Below, in pieces: positions 7,796 to 14,210 of a stretch of 14,951 nt of DNA (the first letter of the stretch is position 1; the number at the start of each line of letters is the position of its first letter). The translations under genes were made by a program, and so were the position numbers. Under the pieces are notes generated by a model, which was given only the letters and a program-made list of their open reading frames with translations, ran no database searches and was not told the origin of the DNA. The stretch spans positions 1-14,951 of the forward strand of contig DAHWHT010000266.1 of the NCBI GenBank assembly GCA_027335515.1. Reading direction: 5' to 3'. Source of the stretch: Clostridia bacterium (lineage in GTDB: Bacteria; Bacillota_E; RBS10-35; JAJYVN01).

Positions 7796-7813
7796 CTACC
7801 GTACGGGGTATAG
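7796..7813 (-). promoter_or_regulatory. Candidate CstR operator at the cstR promoter
   Basis: On the minus strand the site reads CTATACCCCGTACGGTAG, with TACC and GGTA as inverted half sites around six bases. It overlaps the downstream edge of the -10. CsoR-family operators are known to be G/C-tract inverted repeats of this kind. It matches the fmdB-promoter site at 13036-13053 in 13 of 18 positions, including the first eight. Confidence 0.6.
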
Positions 7814-7841
7814 CGTATGCATTCGGATCGTGGTGTGTCAA
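7812..7841 (-). promoter_or_regulatory. Promoter of the cstR operon
   Basis: The -35 is a perfect TTGACA (minus strand, 7836-7841), followed after 18 nt by TACGCT (7812-7817), which keeps the first, second and last bases of TATAAT. The -10 is about 60 nt upstream of cstR ATG 7751. The weak -10 overlapped by the candidate operator fits a repressed promoter. Confidence 0.6.
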
Positions 7842-7873
7842 CCGCTTGCGCGAGGGTGGTTTGGTTTCGGTAC

Positions 7874-7930
7874 GGGCGCCCCTCCGCCCACACCCTTCCT
7901 GGTATGGGCGGGCGCAGGCCGAAGGCGCCC
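7874..7930 (+). promoter_or_regulatory. Long nested hairpin in the leader of the divergent MFS gene
   Basis: Outer arms GGGCGCC (7874-7880) and GGCGCCC (7924-7930) enclose inner arms CCGCCCA (7884-7890) and TGGGCGG (7905-7911). The inner stem extends by ACC/GGT after one mismatch. The structure lies between the cstR promoter and the MFS gene, so in a plus-strand transcript it would be a 5' leader. No known riboswitch consensus was recognised. It could be a regulatory leader, an attenuator or just a stable stem. Confidence 0.4.
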
Positions 7931-8068
7931 CAATCTGCCGGTGCTGGTCGGTTGCGTCGGGGCCGCCACCGGTCGGAGGGTGGGCCGGCCTCGCGGGGAA
8001 TCCCCCCTGGGGCGCCGCGCCGCCTCCAGTTCGTCTGCCCCCGGGGAGGGACGGTCCTGGGCGATCGT

Positions 8069-9262
8069 TTGGCCCGCCGTCTCCTGTTGGTCGACGCCCT
8101 GTGGGCCACCGCGGCGGCACTGGGCGCCACCTTCGCGGACGCCTATCTCTGGCGTCTGGGGAGTGGCTGGGCGGCGATCAGCGTCTTCAACCTCTGGCAG
8201 TTTGTCGCCATGGCGCTCGCCTTTCCGCTGGCCGGCCACCTCGCCCAGCGCTTCGACCGCGTGTTGCCGTTGCGCCTCGCGGCGGCGGTGGTGGCGGCGG
8301 CCTTTGCCACACTGCTGTGGTTGGGTCCGGCCGCACCCCGTTTCATCGCCCTGCTGGGGGTGCTGCTGGGGGCCGGCTGGGGCCTGTATTGGTTGGCCTT
8401 TTTCGTATTGGGCTTTGACTTGACCGACCGCGGCAACCGGGACTGGTTCACCGGTAGCGCCGGTGTGCTCGAAGCGGCGGCGGCCCTGGCGGTGCCGCCG
8501 TTGGCCGGAGCGCTCGCGGTCCGCCCGGGCGGCTTCCGGCTGCTGTTTGCGGGTGCGTTGGCGGCGTTTGCGGCCGTTCTTGTGGTCTCCATCCGGCTGT
8601 CGGCGCCTGCGCGGCGGGTGGTGGCCGACCAACCCGCAATTCCGCCCAGGGGGCTTTCCTCCGCGCCGGGCTGGTGGGGGGTGGTGGCGGCCGACGCGGC
8701 CCTTGGCCTGCGCGACGGCGTCTACCTTTTCGCACCGGCGCTGCTGGTGTTCACCGCGAGCGACAACCCGTTGGAACTCGGCGCTTTCGTGGCGGCCTGC
8801 CAGGCGGCGAGCCTGGTGGCCAATGCCTTGGCGGCGCGCTTTGGGCGGCCGCGGCTGCGTCGTCGTCTGGCCGTGGCCGGCGCCGTCCTGGGGCTGGTGG
8901 CGGCGGCGCTGCTGATCGCGCCGGTCGGGATCGACGGGCTGTGGGCCTTTGGTCTGCTGGCGGCCGCGGCGCAACCCCTGCTGAAGGTGCCGCTTGAGGC
9001 GTGCACGCTGGATGTGATCGCCCGCGGTGCCGACCCGGCGCGGTGGCGCGTACCGCGTACCGTCGTGAAGGAGGTTGCGGTCAATTTTGCACGCGCCTGC
9101 AGCGTTGGCCTGCTGGCCGTGGCGGTCGCGCGGGCGGGTGTGCCGGCGGTGCGCGTCTGCCTGATGCTCGCGGCATGGGCGCCCCTGGGGGCGTGGTATG
9201 GTCTGGCGCGCTGGGTGCCGGTCGAGCAGGGGGATGGTTTCGGTGGGCCGGAGTCTCGGTAG
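8069..9262 (+). CDS. MFS transporter, divergent from the cstR operon
   Basis: A protein of about 397 residues with around twelve membrane segments. The first helix ends in D-A-Y-L-W-R-L-G, which recalls a Firmicutes MFS group with N-V-Y-L-W in that place. A motif A-like loop, G-H-L-A-Q-R-F-D-R, lies between helices 2 and 3. The substrate is unknown. The start is uncertain. TTG 8069 fits the membrane topology, but the best ribosome site, GGGGAGGG at 8043-8050, is 18 nt upstream, better spaced for a rare CTG start at 8057. The frame is open back to 7817, but that part crosses the cstR promoter and a large hairpin, so it is not taken as coding. It ends in TAG, which shows that TAG is an ordinary stop in this genome. 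Confidence 0.83.
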   Translation: MARRLLLVDALWATAAALGATFADAYLWRLGSGWAAISVFNLWQFVAMALAFPLAGHLAQRFDRVLPLRLAAAVVAAAFATLLWLGPAAPRFIALLGVLLGAGWGLYWLAFFVLGFDLTDRGNRDWFTGSAGVLEAAAALAVPPLAGALAVRPGGFRLLFAGALAAFAAVLVVSIRLSAPARRVVADQPAIPPRGLSSAPGWWGVVAADAALGLRDGVYLFAPALLVFTASDNPLELGAFVAACQAASLVANALAARFGRPRLRRRLAVAGAVLGLVAAALLIAPVGIDGLWAFGLLAAAAQPLLKVPLEACTLDVIARGADPARWRVPRTVVKEVAVNFARACSVGLLAVAVARAGVPAVRVCLMLAAWAPLGAWYGLARWVPVEQGDGFGGPESR

Positions 9263-9609
9263 GCAGCGATTTCGCTCAGCTTTCGCCGTATGCGGCACAA
9301 CATCCAGGCGGGCGGTGGAGCTACGGCGCGGGAACGGGGCGTGCATCCGAAGATCCGGGGCCGGTGGGCGAAGATGGGCAGGATCGGCGTCGAGCGGACG
9401 CCGATCGGCCTGCGCCGATACCACCGGGCCAAGCGGCACAGCCCGGATCTGCACCAGGGATCGCCCGTCCGCAAGGACCGGATCGTGCGCCGCGGTTCGG
9501 GGTTGGTGCTGCCGCTGTGCAGACACTTTGGGACAGGGGTGACCAGACCGTGTTCCTCAACCGGGGCAAGCGACGAGCGGGAAGCGGTCACGCTGGAGCT
9601 CCGGTCATT
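9263..9609. other. Gene-free convergent interval
   Basis: This 347-nt stretch separates two converging MFS genes. Frames are open on both strands but none gives a recognisable or hydrophobically organised protein, and no ribosome site with a credible start is seen. The one clear structure is the hairpin at 9378-9413. Confidence 0.5.
9378..9413. terminator. Strong hairpin between convergent genes
   Basis: A perfect stem of nine base pairs, ATCGGCGTC (9383-9391) with GACGCCGAT (9397-9405), closes a GAGCG loop. After a 3-nt bulge it extends by GCAGG (9378-9382) pairing with CCTGC (9409-9413). It reads the same on both strands and sits between two gene ends, so a bidirectional terminator is plausible, but there is no U-tract on either side. 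Confidence 0.45.
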
Positions 9610-10902
9610 TCACGGAGTGACGGAATCCGTCTGGGCGGGCTGTACGGGTACAATGCTGGCGGCGCGGACGCGAGAGAGCCAGAGCCAGACAACGACGATA
9701 GACATGCACGCCGACGCGGCCATGAGGGTGGACCTCAGGCCGATCCATGTGCCCAAGGCGCCACCCGCGAGGGCACCGAGGGCGGTCAGCGCGCCGTCTA
9801 CGAGTTGAGTGGCGGCGGACACCCTCCCGAGCAGTCGCTCAGGCGTCAGGGTTTGGCGCAGGGTGATGACCGTGACGCTGGCTGTGTAACCGGCAAAGAA
9901 CGCCAGGATCGCTGCGGCGGTAAACCAGATCGCCCGTAGCCACTGTGGGCCTGCCGCCAGGGGAACCATCCATGCCGCCAGTGCGAACAGCGCATAGCAC
10001 GTGAGCACAGTGGCGACCATGCTGCCCAGCCAGGAGGACAAGCGCTTGGTGACGAGGGCGCCGACCGTGGCGCCGACGGCTCCGGCGGAGAGGATGGCGC
10101 CCATGACGATGGGGGAAAGACCGGCGACCCGGTTGAGGTACAGGAAGTAGACCGTCAGGAACCCGCTGAAACAGCCGCCCATCGCGCCACCGGCCAGCGT
10201 CAGTGGACCCAGGACGGAATGACGGGCGAGGAAGGCGACCGCTTCGATGATGTCGGCCATGGCACCGCTGTCCACACGGCGGGGTGCCAGTTCCACACGC
10301 TCTGAAACGGCGGCCAGCGAGGCGGCCGAGACGACGAACGAGGCAGCATCCACCAGCAGGGTCATCGGTGCGGCCAGCACGCCGATGAGCAGTCCGGCCG
10401 TACCGGGGCCCGCCATCCCGGCGACGGAGTGGCTGAACTGCATCGAGGCGTTGGCATCGACGAGTCGGTCTCGTTCTGCTACCTGGGGGACGAAGGACTG
10501 ATATGCCGTGGCGAACGCGATCGTCAGGATCCCCACCGCCGCGCTGACCGCGTAGAGGGCCCCGAGCGTCAGGCGGTGCACGATCAGCAGCACTGGGATC
10601 GCAGCCATGAGACAAGCGCGCCCGAGGTCCACGACGATCATGAGGCGGCGGCGGCGCAGCCGGTCGACCGCAACTCCGATTGGCAGCGCCGCCAGCAGCG
10701 CGGGGATGCCCGACAGCGCCCGCAGCAGTCCCATCTGCATCGCGGTACCATGCAGAATCAGGATCGCCGTCATCGGCAGGGCAAAGCCCGAAACGGAAGA
10801 GCCGAAGACGGAGACGGTTTGTCCGATCCAGAACTTCAGGAAGTTGCGTTCGCGCAAGACCCGCAGGGCGCCCGTGGCCGCACCACTCCTGCCAGATGCC
10901 AC
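9610..10902 (-). CDS. MFS exporter of the DHA3 (MefA/EntS-like) type
   Basis: A 430-residue protein with about twelve membrane helices. The N-terminus R-N-F-L-K-F-W-I-G-Q-T-V-S-V-F-G-S-S is typical of the DHA3 drug/macrolide/siderophore exporters, as is the loop V-D-R-L-R-R-R-R-L between helices 2 and 3. The likely role is proton-driven export of a toxic compound or siderophore from the cytoplasm; the actual substrate is unknown. The start is GTG 10902, with only a weak upstream GGACGG ribosome site. It is transcribed alone, from a promoter with an inverted repeat between -35 and -10, so it is probably repressed until induced. No regulator gene is adjacent, which is unusual because such exporters often have a TetR or MarR neighbour. 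Base composition looks less GC-extreme than in the PEPC region, compatible with transfer. Confidence 0.88.
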   Translation of the reverse strand: MASGRSGAATGALRVLRERNFLKFWIGQTVSVFGSSVSGFALPMTAILILHGTAMQMGLLRALSGIPALLAALPIGVAVDRLRRRRLMIVVDLGRACLMAAIPVLLIVHRLTLGALYAVSAAVGILTIAFATAYQSFVPQVAERDRLVDANASMQFSHSVAGMAGPGTAGLLIGVLAAPMTLLVDAASFVVSAASLAAVSERVELAPRRVDSGAMADIIEAVAFLARHSVLGPLTLAGGAMGGCFSGFLTVYFLYLNRVAGLSPIVMGAILSAGAVGATVGALVTKRLSSWLGSMVATVLTCYALFALAAWMVPLAAGPQWLRAIWFTAAAILAFFAGYTASVTVITLRQTLTPERLLGRVSAATQLVDGALTALGALAGGALGTWIGLRSTLMAASACMSIVVVWLWLSRVRAASIVPVQPAQTDSVTP

Positions 10903-10940
10903 CGTCCGTCGTCCGTAGGCCTTTGTAGGGGACGGGCACC

Positions 10941-10969
10941 AGGGTAGTGGGAACGAGCGTTCCTGTCAA
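10941..10969 (-). promoter_or_regulatory. Promoter of the DHA3-type MFS gene
   Basis: On the minus strand a perfect TTGACA (10964-10969) is followed after exactly 17 nt by TACCCT (10941-10946). The -10 is 38 nt upstream of GTG 10902. Confidence 0.55.
10950..10963. promoter_or_regulatory. Operator-like inverted repeat between -35 and -10
   Basis: GGAACG and CGTTCC are perfect inverted arms around two bases. The repeat abuts the TTGACA and fills most of the spacer, the classic position for a repressor that blocks polymerase. The short, tightly spaced arms suit a TetR- or MarR-type dimer, but no such gene is in the window. Confidence 0.6.
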
Positions 10970-11321
10970 CGCGGAGCCATGGCGGCATTTGGAGGGGAAT
11001 CCCCCGACATGATCGGAGACTCCGCGACGTAGACGGAGCCACGCCTGTTTGCCATGAGGTCTTGGTAACCGTTCGTTGCGGAGGTCTTCAGCGCAATCCC
11101 GCACTCTTACGGCCCACATGCACCAGGAGCGCACGGCCCGGCGCCGCTTCGGCCAAAATGCGGCCGCTTCCCCTCCTACGTGCCGCCCAAAGCGCTCTAC
11201 TCGAACGGCCTTTGGGCCAGGGCCGCGATGCTCCGACGGTGGGATCTCGTATGCGGCGCGGTCTCGGTCATGTCCACGGCGGCCGCAGGGAAATCCCCTT
11301 CGTGCAAAAGTGGCTGCCCGA

Positions 11322-12197
11322 TCAGGCTCCCAAGCGGCTCCCGCTTTGGGCGGCAACGCCTCCCCCGACGATGGTGGCGACCACGGCGACCGCGGCCAGG
11401 ATCGAACCGGTAACGCGGGGATCATAGTAGGAGCCGCCGACTGGGAACTGTTGCCAGGTGACGTTGATCATCGCATGGAACAGTGCCGCCGCGAAAACGC
11501 TCCTGCCCGTATGGTTATACAGCCAGACGATCACCACGCGCGCAGCGATGGTACCCAGCGTCCACCAAGCCATCCAGGCGACGGAGCGATGCGCCTGCGC
11601 CAATCCCACGTAGTGATACGCTGCCCAGAAGATTCCCAGGACCAAGCTGGCCCGCAGCGCGCCCCATCGTGCCTGCAGCGGGTCAGTTGCGTACCCGGAC
11701 CAGCCGAGTTCCTCACCCATCGCTGCGGCAAAGAACAGTACGGTCAGGATGAGCGTCGAAACAAGGGCCACCCGCGGGAGCGGCACCGCCGCACCGGCCA
11801 GCCGCTGCACCACGAAGGAAAGCGCCATCACCATCGGCATCGTAAGAAGGACGGGCGCGTACCAGCCCCAGGCCGCAATTCGCCTCGCGTCGAACACGCG
11901 CCCGAGCAACTTCATGGCGCCCGCCCGGCCGTTGTCCCGGTACGCACAAATGAGCGCCGCCACCCCGGGACACACGGCTCCGAGCGCCGACACTGGAAGA
12001 CCGGGCAGGATCTGAGATCCCGTCAGCCTGCCCAACACCCAGAACGGAATCATAAGGGCGAGAGCCAGTGCGAAGAACCTCAGCGTCGACTTTCCGGTCG
12101 GAAGGCTGGGATCGGCGTTGCTCGGCGGCCTCCACCGCGTGGGCGACTTCGGCGCGGGGGTTTCTCGCCCCGTGGCGTTCCGTGCCACACCCATCAC
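11322..12197 (-). CDS. CPBP family intramembrane metalloprotease (CAAX/ABI domain)
   Basis: A protein of about 290 residues with around seven to eight membrane helices after a hydrophilic N-terminus of some 40 residues. The family's catalytic motifs are present: G-E-E-L-G-W-S-G at 161-168 with Glu162 and Glu163, F-W-A-A-Y-H-Y at 190-196 with His195, and F-H-A-M-I-N at 240-245 with His241 and Asn245. The Arg of the usual E-E-x-x-x-R motif is Ser167 here, as in subgroups with E-E-x-G-W-T/S-G. Members cut membrane proteins or give bacteriocin self-immunity; the target here is unknown. The frame opens at GTG 12197, but GTG 12188 has the best spacing (8 nt) from GGAAGG, so the true start may be 12188 or ATG 12194. 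It stands alone. Codon use looks less GC-biased than in the flanking genes. Confidence 0.9.
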   Translation of the reverse strand: MMGVARNATGRETPAPKSPTRWRPPSNADPSLPTGKSTLRFFALALALMIPFWVLGRLTGSQILPGLPVSALGAVCPGVAALICAYRDNGRAGAMKLLGRVFDARRIAAWGWYAPVLLTMPMVMALSFVVQRLAGAAVPLPRVALVSTLILTVLFFAAAMGEELGWSGYATDPLQARWGALRASLVLGIFWAAYHYVGLAQAHRSVAWMAWWTLGTIAARVVIVWLYNHTGRSVFAAALFHAMINVTWQQFPVGGSYYDPRVTGSILAAVAVVATIVGGGVAAQSGSRLGA

Positions 12198-12695
12198 CTT
12201 CCGCCGGTGGCTCGTGTTGACAGCTGCGGCAGCTATTCGGCGAGGCGCACCGATGCCCTACAGGCGGTGGAGCCAGGCCTCGTCCAGGGCGGCGTCGTTC
12301 CGGCGTGCCGGCTCCGTCGGCGAGAGCGGTCCGTCGGTAGGGCTGGACGCGGACGGGACCAGGTGCGGGCGACTTCTGCTGGCGAAAAGCGGGGGTTGGG
12401 CTGGGCCGGGCTGCTCGAACCGCCCTCCCAAGAGACCACGGGGACCGGCCTGGCACGCAACACGTTGTTTCCGTTCGCCGCGATGGCGGAATGCGCGTCA
12501 AGCGGGGGCGAGGCGGCCGTCAGGGCCGTGGTGGGGCAGGCGGTTCGGCGGGCGCCACGCAAACGGCCCGTCCAAGACGGGGGGCGCGGATGGCCACGGC
12601 GGCCATTCGGGACGACCCTCACGGGTGGAGCGCCAAAGAGGACAAGATGCTACGCGTGCCCACCGCCGCCCAGACGTTTCAGCGCGGGTAGGCAG

Positions 12696-12732
12696 GGACG
12701 GCGGTCCGCCCGCAGCGGCCGGGCCGCCGTCC
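12696..12732 (-). terminator. Second hairpin downstream of the FmdB-like gene
   Basis: GGACGGCGG (12696-12704) and CCGCCGTCC (12724-12732) pair perfectly over nine bases. A smaller CCGC/GCGG stem lies inside the 19-nt loop. It begins 44 nt after the stop at 12777. There is no U-tract. Confidence 0.4.
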
Positions 12733-12740
12733 ACCGCATG

Positions 12741-12762
12741 GATCGGACCGACCGGCCCGATC
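12741..12762 (-). terminator. First hairpin downstream of the FmdB-like gene
   Basis: GATCGG (12741-12746) and CCGATC (12757-12762) pair perfectly around ten bases, 14 nt after the stop at 12777. With the larger hairpin next to it, this may form a tandem termination or 3'-end stabilising region. Confidence 0.35.
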
Positions 12763-12776
12763 GGAGATCAGAGTCC

Positions 12777-12980
12777 TCAGCCACCGCCGGAGCCGCCACC
12801 GGATGGCGCACAGGCGCGGCCACCGCCGCCACCACTCGTGATGGCGTTGACGGTGCGCACGAGGCGCTTGACCTTGCGGCTGCGGCAGCGCGGGCAATCG
12901 GCGTCGTCGCGGCGGCTGATGGGCCGCTCAAGCTCGAAGTCGTTACCGCAGTCTTCACATTGGAAATCATAGAAGGGCAC
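12777..12980 (-). CDS. FmdB-type zinc-ribbon protein
   Basis: A 67-residue protein that starts M-P-F-Y-D-F-Q-C-E-D-C-G, the hallmark of FmdB regulatory zinc ribbons. The four zinc ligands are Cys8, Cys11, Cys29 and Cys32 (C-P-R-C). The glycine-rich C-terminus, S-G-G-G-G-G and G-G-G-S-G-G-G, is typical and probably disordered. The family is named after a putative formamidase/amidase regulator, but function is unproven for most members. GTG 12980 follows AAAGGGGG with suitable spacing. The gene is single and diverges from the TIM-barrel gene. Its promoter is good and its spacer is entirely occupied by a CstR-like operator, so it may belong to the same stress regulon as the cstR operon. That link is inference. 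Confidence 0.9.
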   Translation of the reverse strand: MPFYDFQCEDCGNDFELERPISRRDDADCPRCRSRKVKRLVRTVNAITSGGGGGRACAPSGGGSGGG

Positions 12981-13029
12981 GCGGACGTTCCCCCTTTCTC
13001 GCGGCGAATATACGGATCACGCCGGCGCG

Positions 13030-13059
13030 ATCATACTATACCCTGGTGGGTACATACAA
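13030..13059 (-). promoter_or_regulatory. Promoter of the FmdB-like gene
   Basis: On the minus strand TTGTAT (13054-13059) is followed after 18 nt by TATGAT (13030-13035), five of six matches to TATAAT. The -10 lies 49 nt upstream of GTG 12980. Confidence 0.6.
13036..13053. promoter_or_regulatory. Candidate CstR/CsoR-type operator at the fmdB promoter
   Basis: CTATACCCTGGTGGGTAC on the plus strand has perfect inverted arms TACCC and GGGTA around four bases. It fills exactly the 18-nt spacer between -35 and -10. It shares CTATACCC, a central G and the GGTA end with the cstR operator. Occupancy would be expected to block the promoter and might also affect the divergent gene. Confidence 0.55.
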
Positions 13060-13168
13060 GCGCCGCGTGCACGCCCCCGCAAGCCGTTGCGGCCTGGCGG
13101 CGGCCGCGCAGGGGAAGGGACGCGGGGCTGCGAAGGATGCGGCAGGTGGGTGAGGGGAGGGCGTCGCC

Positions 13169-14011
13169 TTGGGCGCGGTACGCCTGTCGATGGACTTGGC
13201 GCAGGACGGCGACTTGAATCTGCTGCGGCGGTTGGACGTGCATGCCACCGCGGTGCGTTTTGAGCCGGACACGTCTGCGGCGGAGGCTGCCGCCCTGGGC
13301 CGGCGCTACCGCGATGCCGGCGTCGCGATCCTCCAGGTGGGGTGTCCGCAGAACGTGGGCGCTGCCGATCCGCGGTTGCGCCAGGGCGCCGCAGATGCCT
13401 TGGCGCGCGCGCTGGAGCTTGCGGCGGCGGCAGGGGCAGAGGCGGTCGCGACCGGGCCGGGGCACCGCGACCCTGCGCAACCGCATGCCCCGTTTGCCGC
13501 CCACCCGGATAATTTCAGTGAGTCCGCCCTGGACGACCTGGCCGCGACCTGTCGGACGGCGCTGAGTGCCGTCGGAAGGGACGGTCCCAGGTTGCTGGTC
13601 GAGACCGGAGTGCTTTCACCCCTGAACACGCTGCTGCGCGCCTCGGAGGCGGTGCGGCGCGTCGGCCACCCGGCGTTCGGTATCCTGTTGGACCCGGTCA
13701 ACCTGACGACCCTGGACAACTACTTCGACAACGGCTCCTTCCTGACCCGCTGCGTCCAGCAACTCGGCCCGGGTCTGGGGCTGGTGCACGCCAAGGACAT
13801 GCTGATGCAGCCGCATCGCTTCACCTTCGCCCTGGAGGAGGTACCCATCGGCCGGGGCGCGCTCGATTACGGCGCGTTGCTGACGGCGCTGGCAGCCGCC
13901 GACCGTGCGCTGGCCGTCCACGTGGAGCGGCAGGGCGACGAGGCTGGGTTCGTCGCGGCGGTGGGGCATCTGCGCGCGGTGGCGCACAGGGTCGGCGTGG
14001 TACTGGCCTGA
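13169..14011 (+). CDS. Sugar phosphate isomerase/epimerase-like TIM-barrel protein
   Basis: A 280-residue cytoplasmic protein of the xylose-isomerase-like/AP-endonuclease-2 TIM-barrel superfamily, which isomerises or epimerises sugars and related keto compounds with a divalent metal. The expected ligands are in order: Glu145 in L-L-V-E-T, Asp175 in I-L-L-D-P-V-N, His207 in L-V-H-A-K-D, and Glu253 in V-H-V-E-R. The 280-residue length is normal. TTG 13169 is chosen because GAGGGGAGG ends 8 nt upstream; ATG 13190 is an alternative. The substrate is not evident and no sugar operon surrounds it. It diverges from the FmdB-like gene across a 188-nt regulatory region. An endonuclease IV role is unlikely because the protein lacks the larger set of zinc ligands of that enzyme. 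Confidence 0.87.
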   Translation: MGAVRLSMDLAQDGDLNLLRRLDVHATAVRFEPDTSAAEAAALGRRYRDAGVAILQVGCPQNVGAADPRLRQGAADALARALELAAAAGAEAVATGPGHRDPAQPHAPFAAHPDNFSESALDDLAATCRTALSAVGRDGPRLLVETGVLSPLNTLLRASEAVRRVGHPAFGILLDPVNLTTLDNYFDNGSFLTRCVQQLGPGLGLVHAKDMLMQPHRFTFALEEVPIGRGALDYGALLTALAAADRALAVHVERQGDEAGFVAAVGHLRAVAHRVGVVLA

Positions 14012-14210
14012 GGCGCTCCCATGGCCGCGGTCTCCGACCCTGCCGCCCCCGGGAGGAAGTCGGCCGGCGGCGGCGTATGGGTGTGGCCGCCAGCGGGGGA
14101 AGTGGCAAAGGTGGCGTCGGCGCGCGGTCGCCGTCGGTACGGGCGTGGTTTGGCCCGTCGGCTTGACGTGCGACGGGCCCTGTCCGCCCCGGGCCGGAAG
14201 GCGGGCCCGT
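14012..14210 (+). other. Intergenic region with leader structure
   Basis: No gene is supported here. GGCGGC repeats near 14066-14074 can pair with GCCGCC at 14086-14091 and may act as a terminator for the preceding gene. The end of the region holds the hairpin described at 14173-14210. Confidence 0.4.
14173..14210 (+). promoter_or_regulatory. Hairpin enclosing the ribosome binding site of the deacetylase-like gene
   Basis: ACGGGCCC (14173-14180) pairs perfectly with GGGCCCGT (14203-14210), which ends directly before ATG 14211. The ribosome site GGAAGG (14196-14201) is in the loop, and a further GCC/GGC pairing could cover its last bases. A fold-controlled translation start is possible. Confidence 0.45.

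Larger units (their letters stand above)
10903..11321. other. Gene-free interval between the MFS and CPBP genes
   Basis: The first 70 nt hold the MFS promoter and operator. The remaining 350 nt have open frames on both strands but no ribosome site plus start leading to a recognisable family, and composition is uneven. A decayed small gene, for example the missing regulator of the exporter, is possible but cannot be shown. A short GGGGAATCCCC palindrome lies at 10994-11004. Confidence 0.4.
12198..12776. other. Gene-free interval with hairpins
   Basis: This stretch of about 580 nt has long open frames on both strands, but their products are arginine/proline/alanine-rich, without family motifs, as expected from GC-rich shadow frames. 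It contains an inverted repeat AGCTGC-G-GCAGCT (12222-12234) just upstream of the CPBP gene, a possible operator, and two hairpins downstream of the fmdB-like gene. No RNA gene was recognised. Confidence 0.45.

Noticed and set aside
7838..9526. 562-codon open frame on the minus strand opposite the MFS gene
   Set aside because: Its product is rich in Arg, Gln, Pro and His without family motifs, as expected from the antisense of a GC-rich gene; the plus-strand frame has clear membrane helices.
10937..10946. TACCCTGGTG in the DHA3 MFS promoter as a third CstR-like operator
   Set aside because: It shares ten bases with the fmdB site, but the second half site GGGTA is absent, so there is no dyad symmetry.
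10994..11004. GGGGAATCCCC palindrome as a regulatory site
   Set aside because: It is short, far from any promoter element, and has no second copy in the right context.
11076..13217. 713-codon open frame on the plus strand
   Set aside because: It is antisense to the CPBP and FmdB-like genes, low in complexity and without motifs or a ribosome site.
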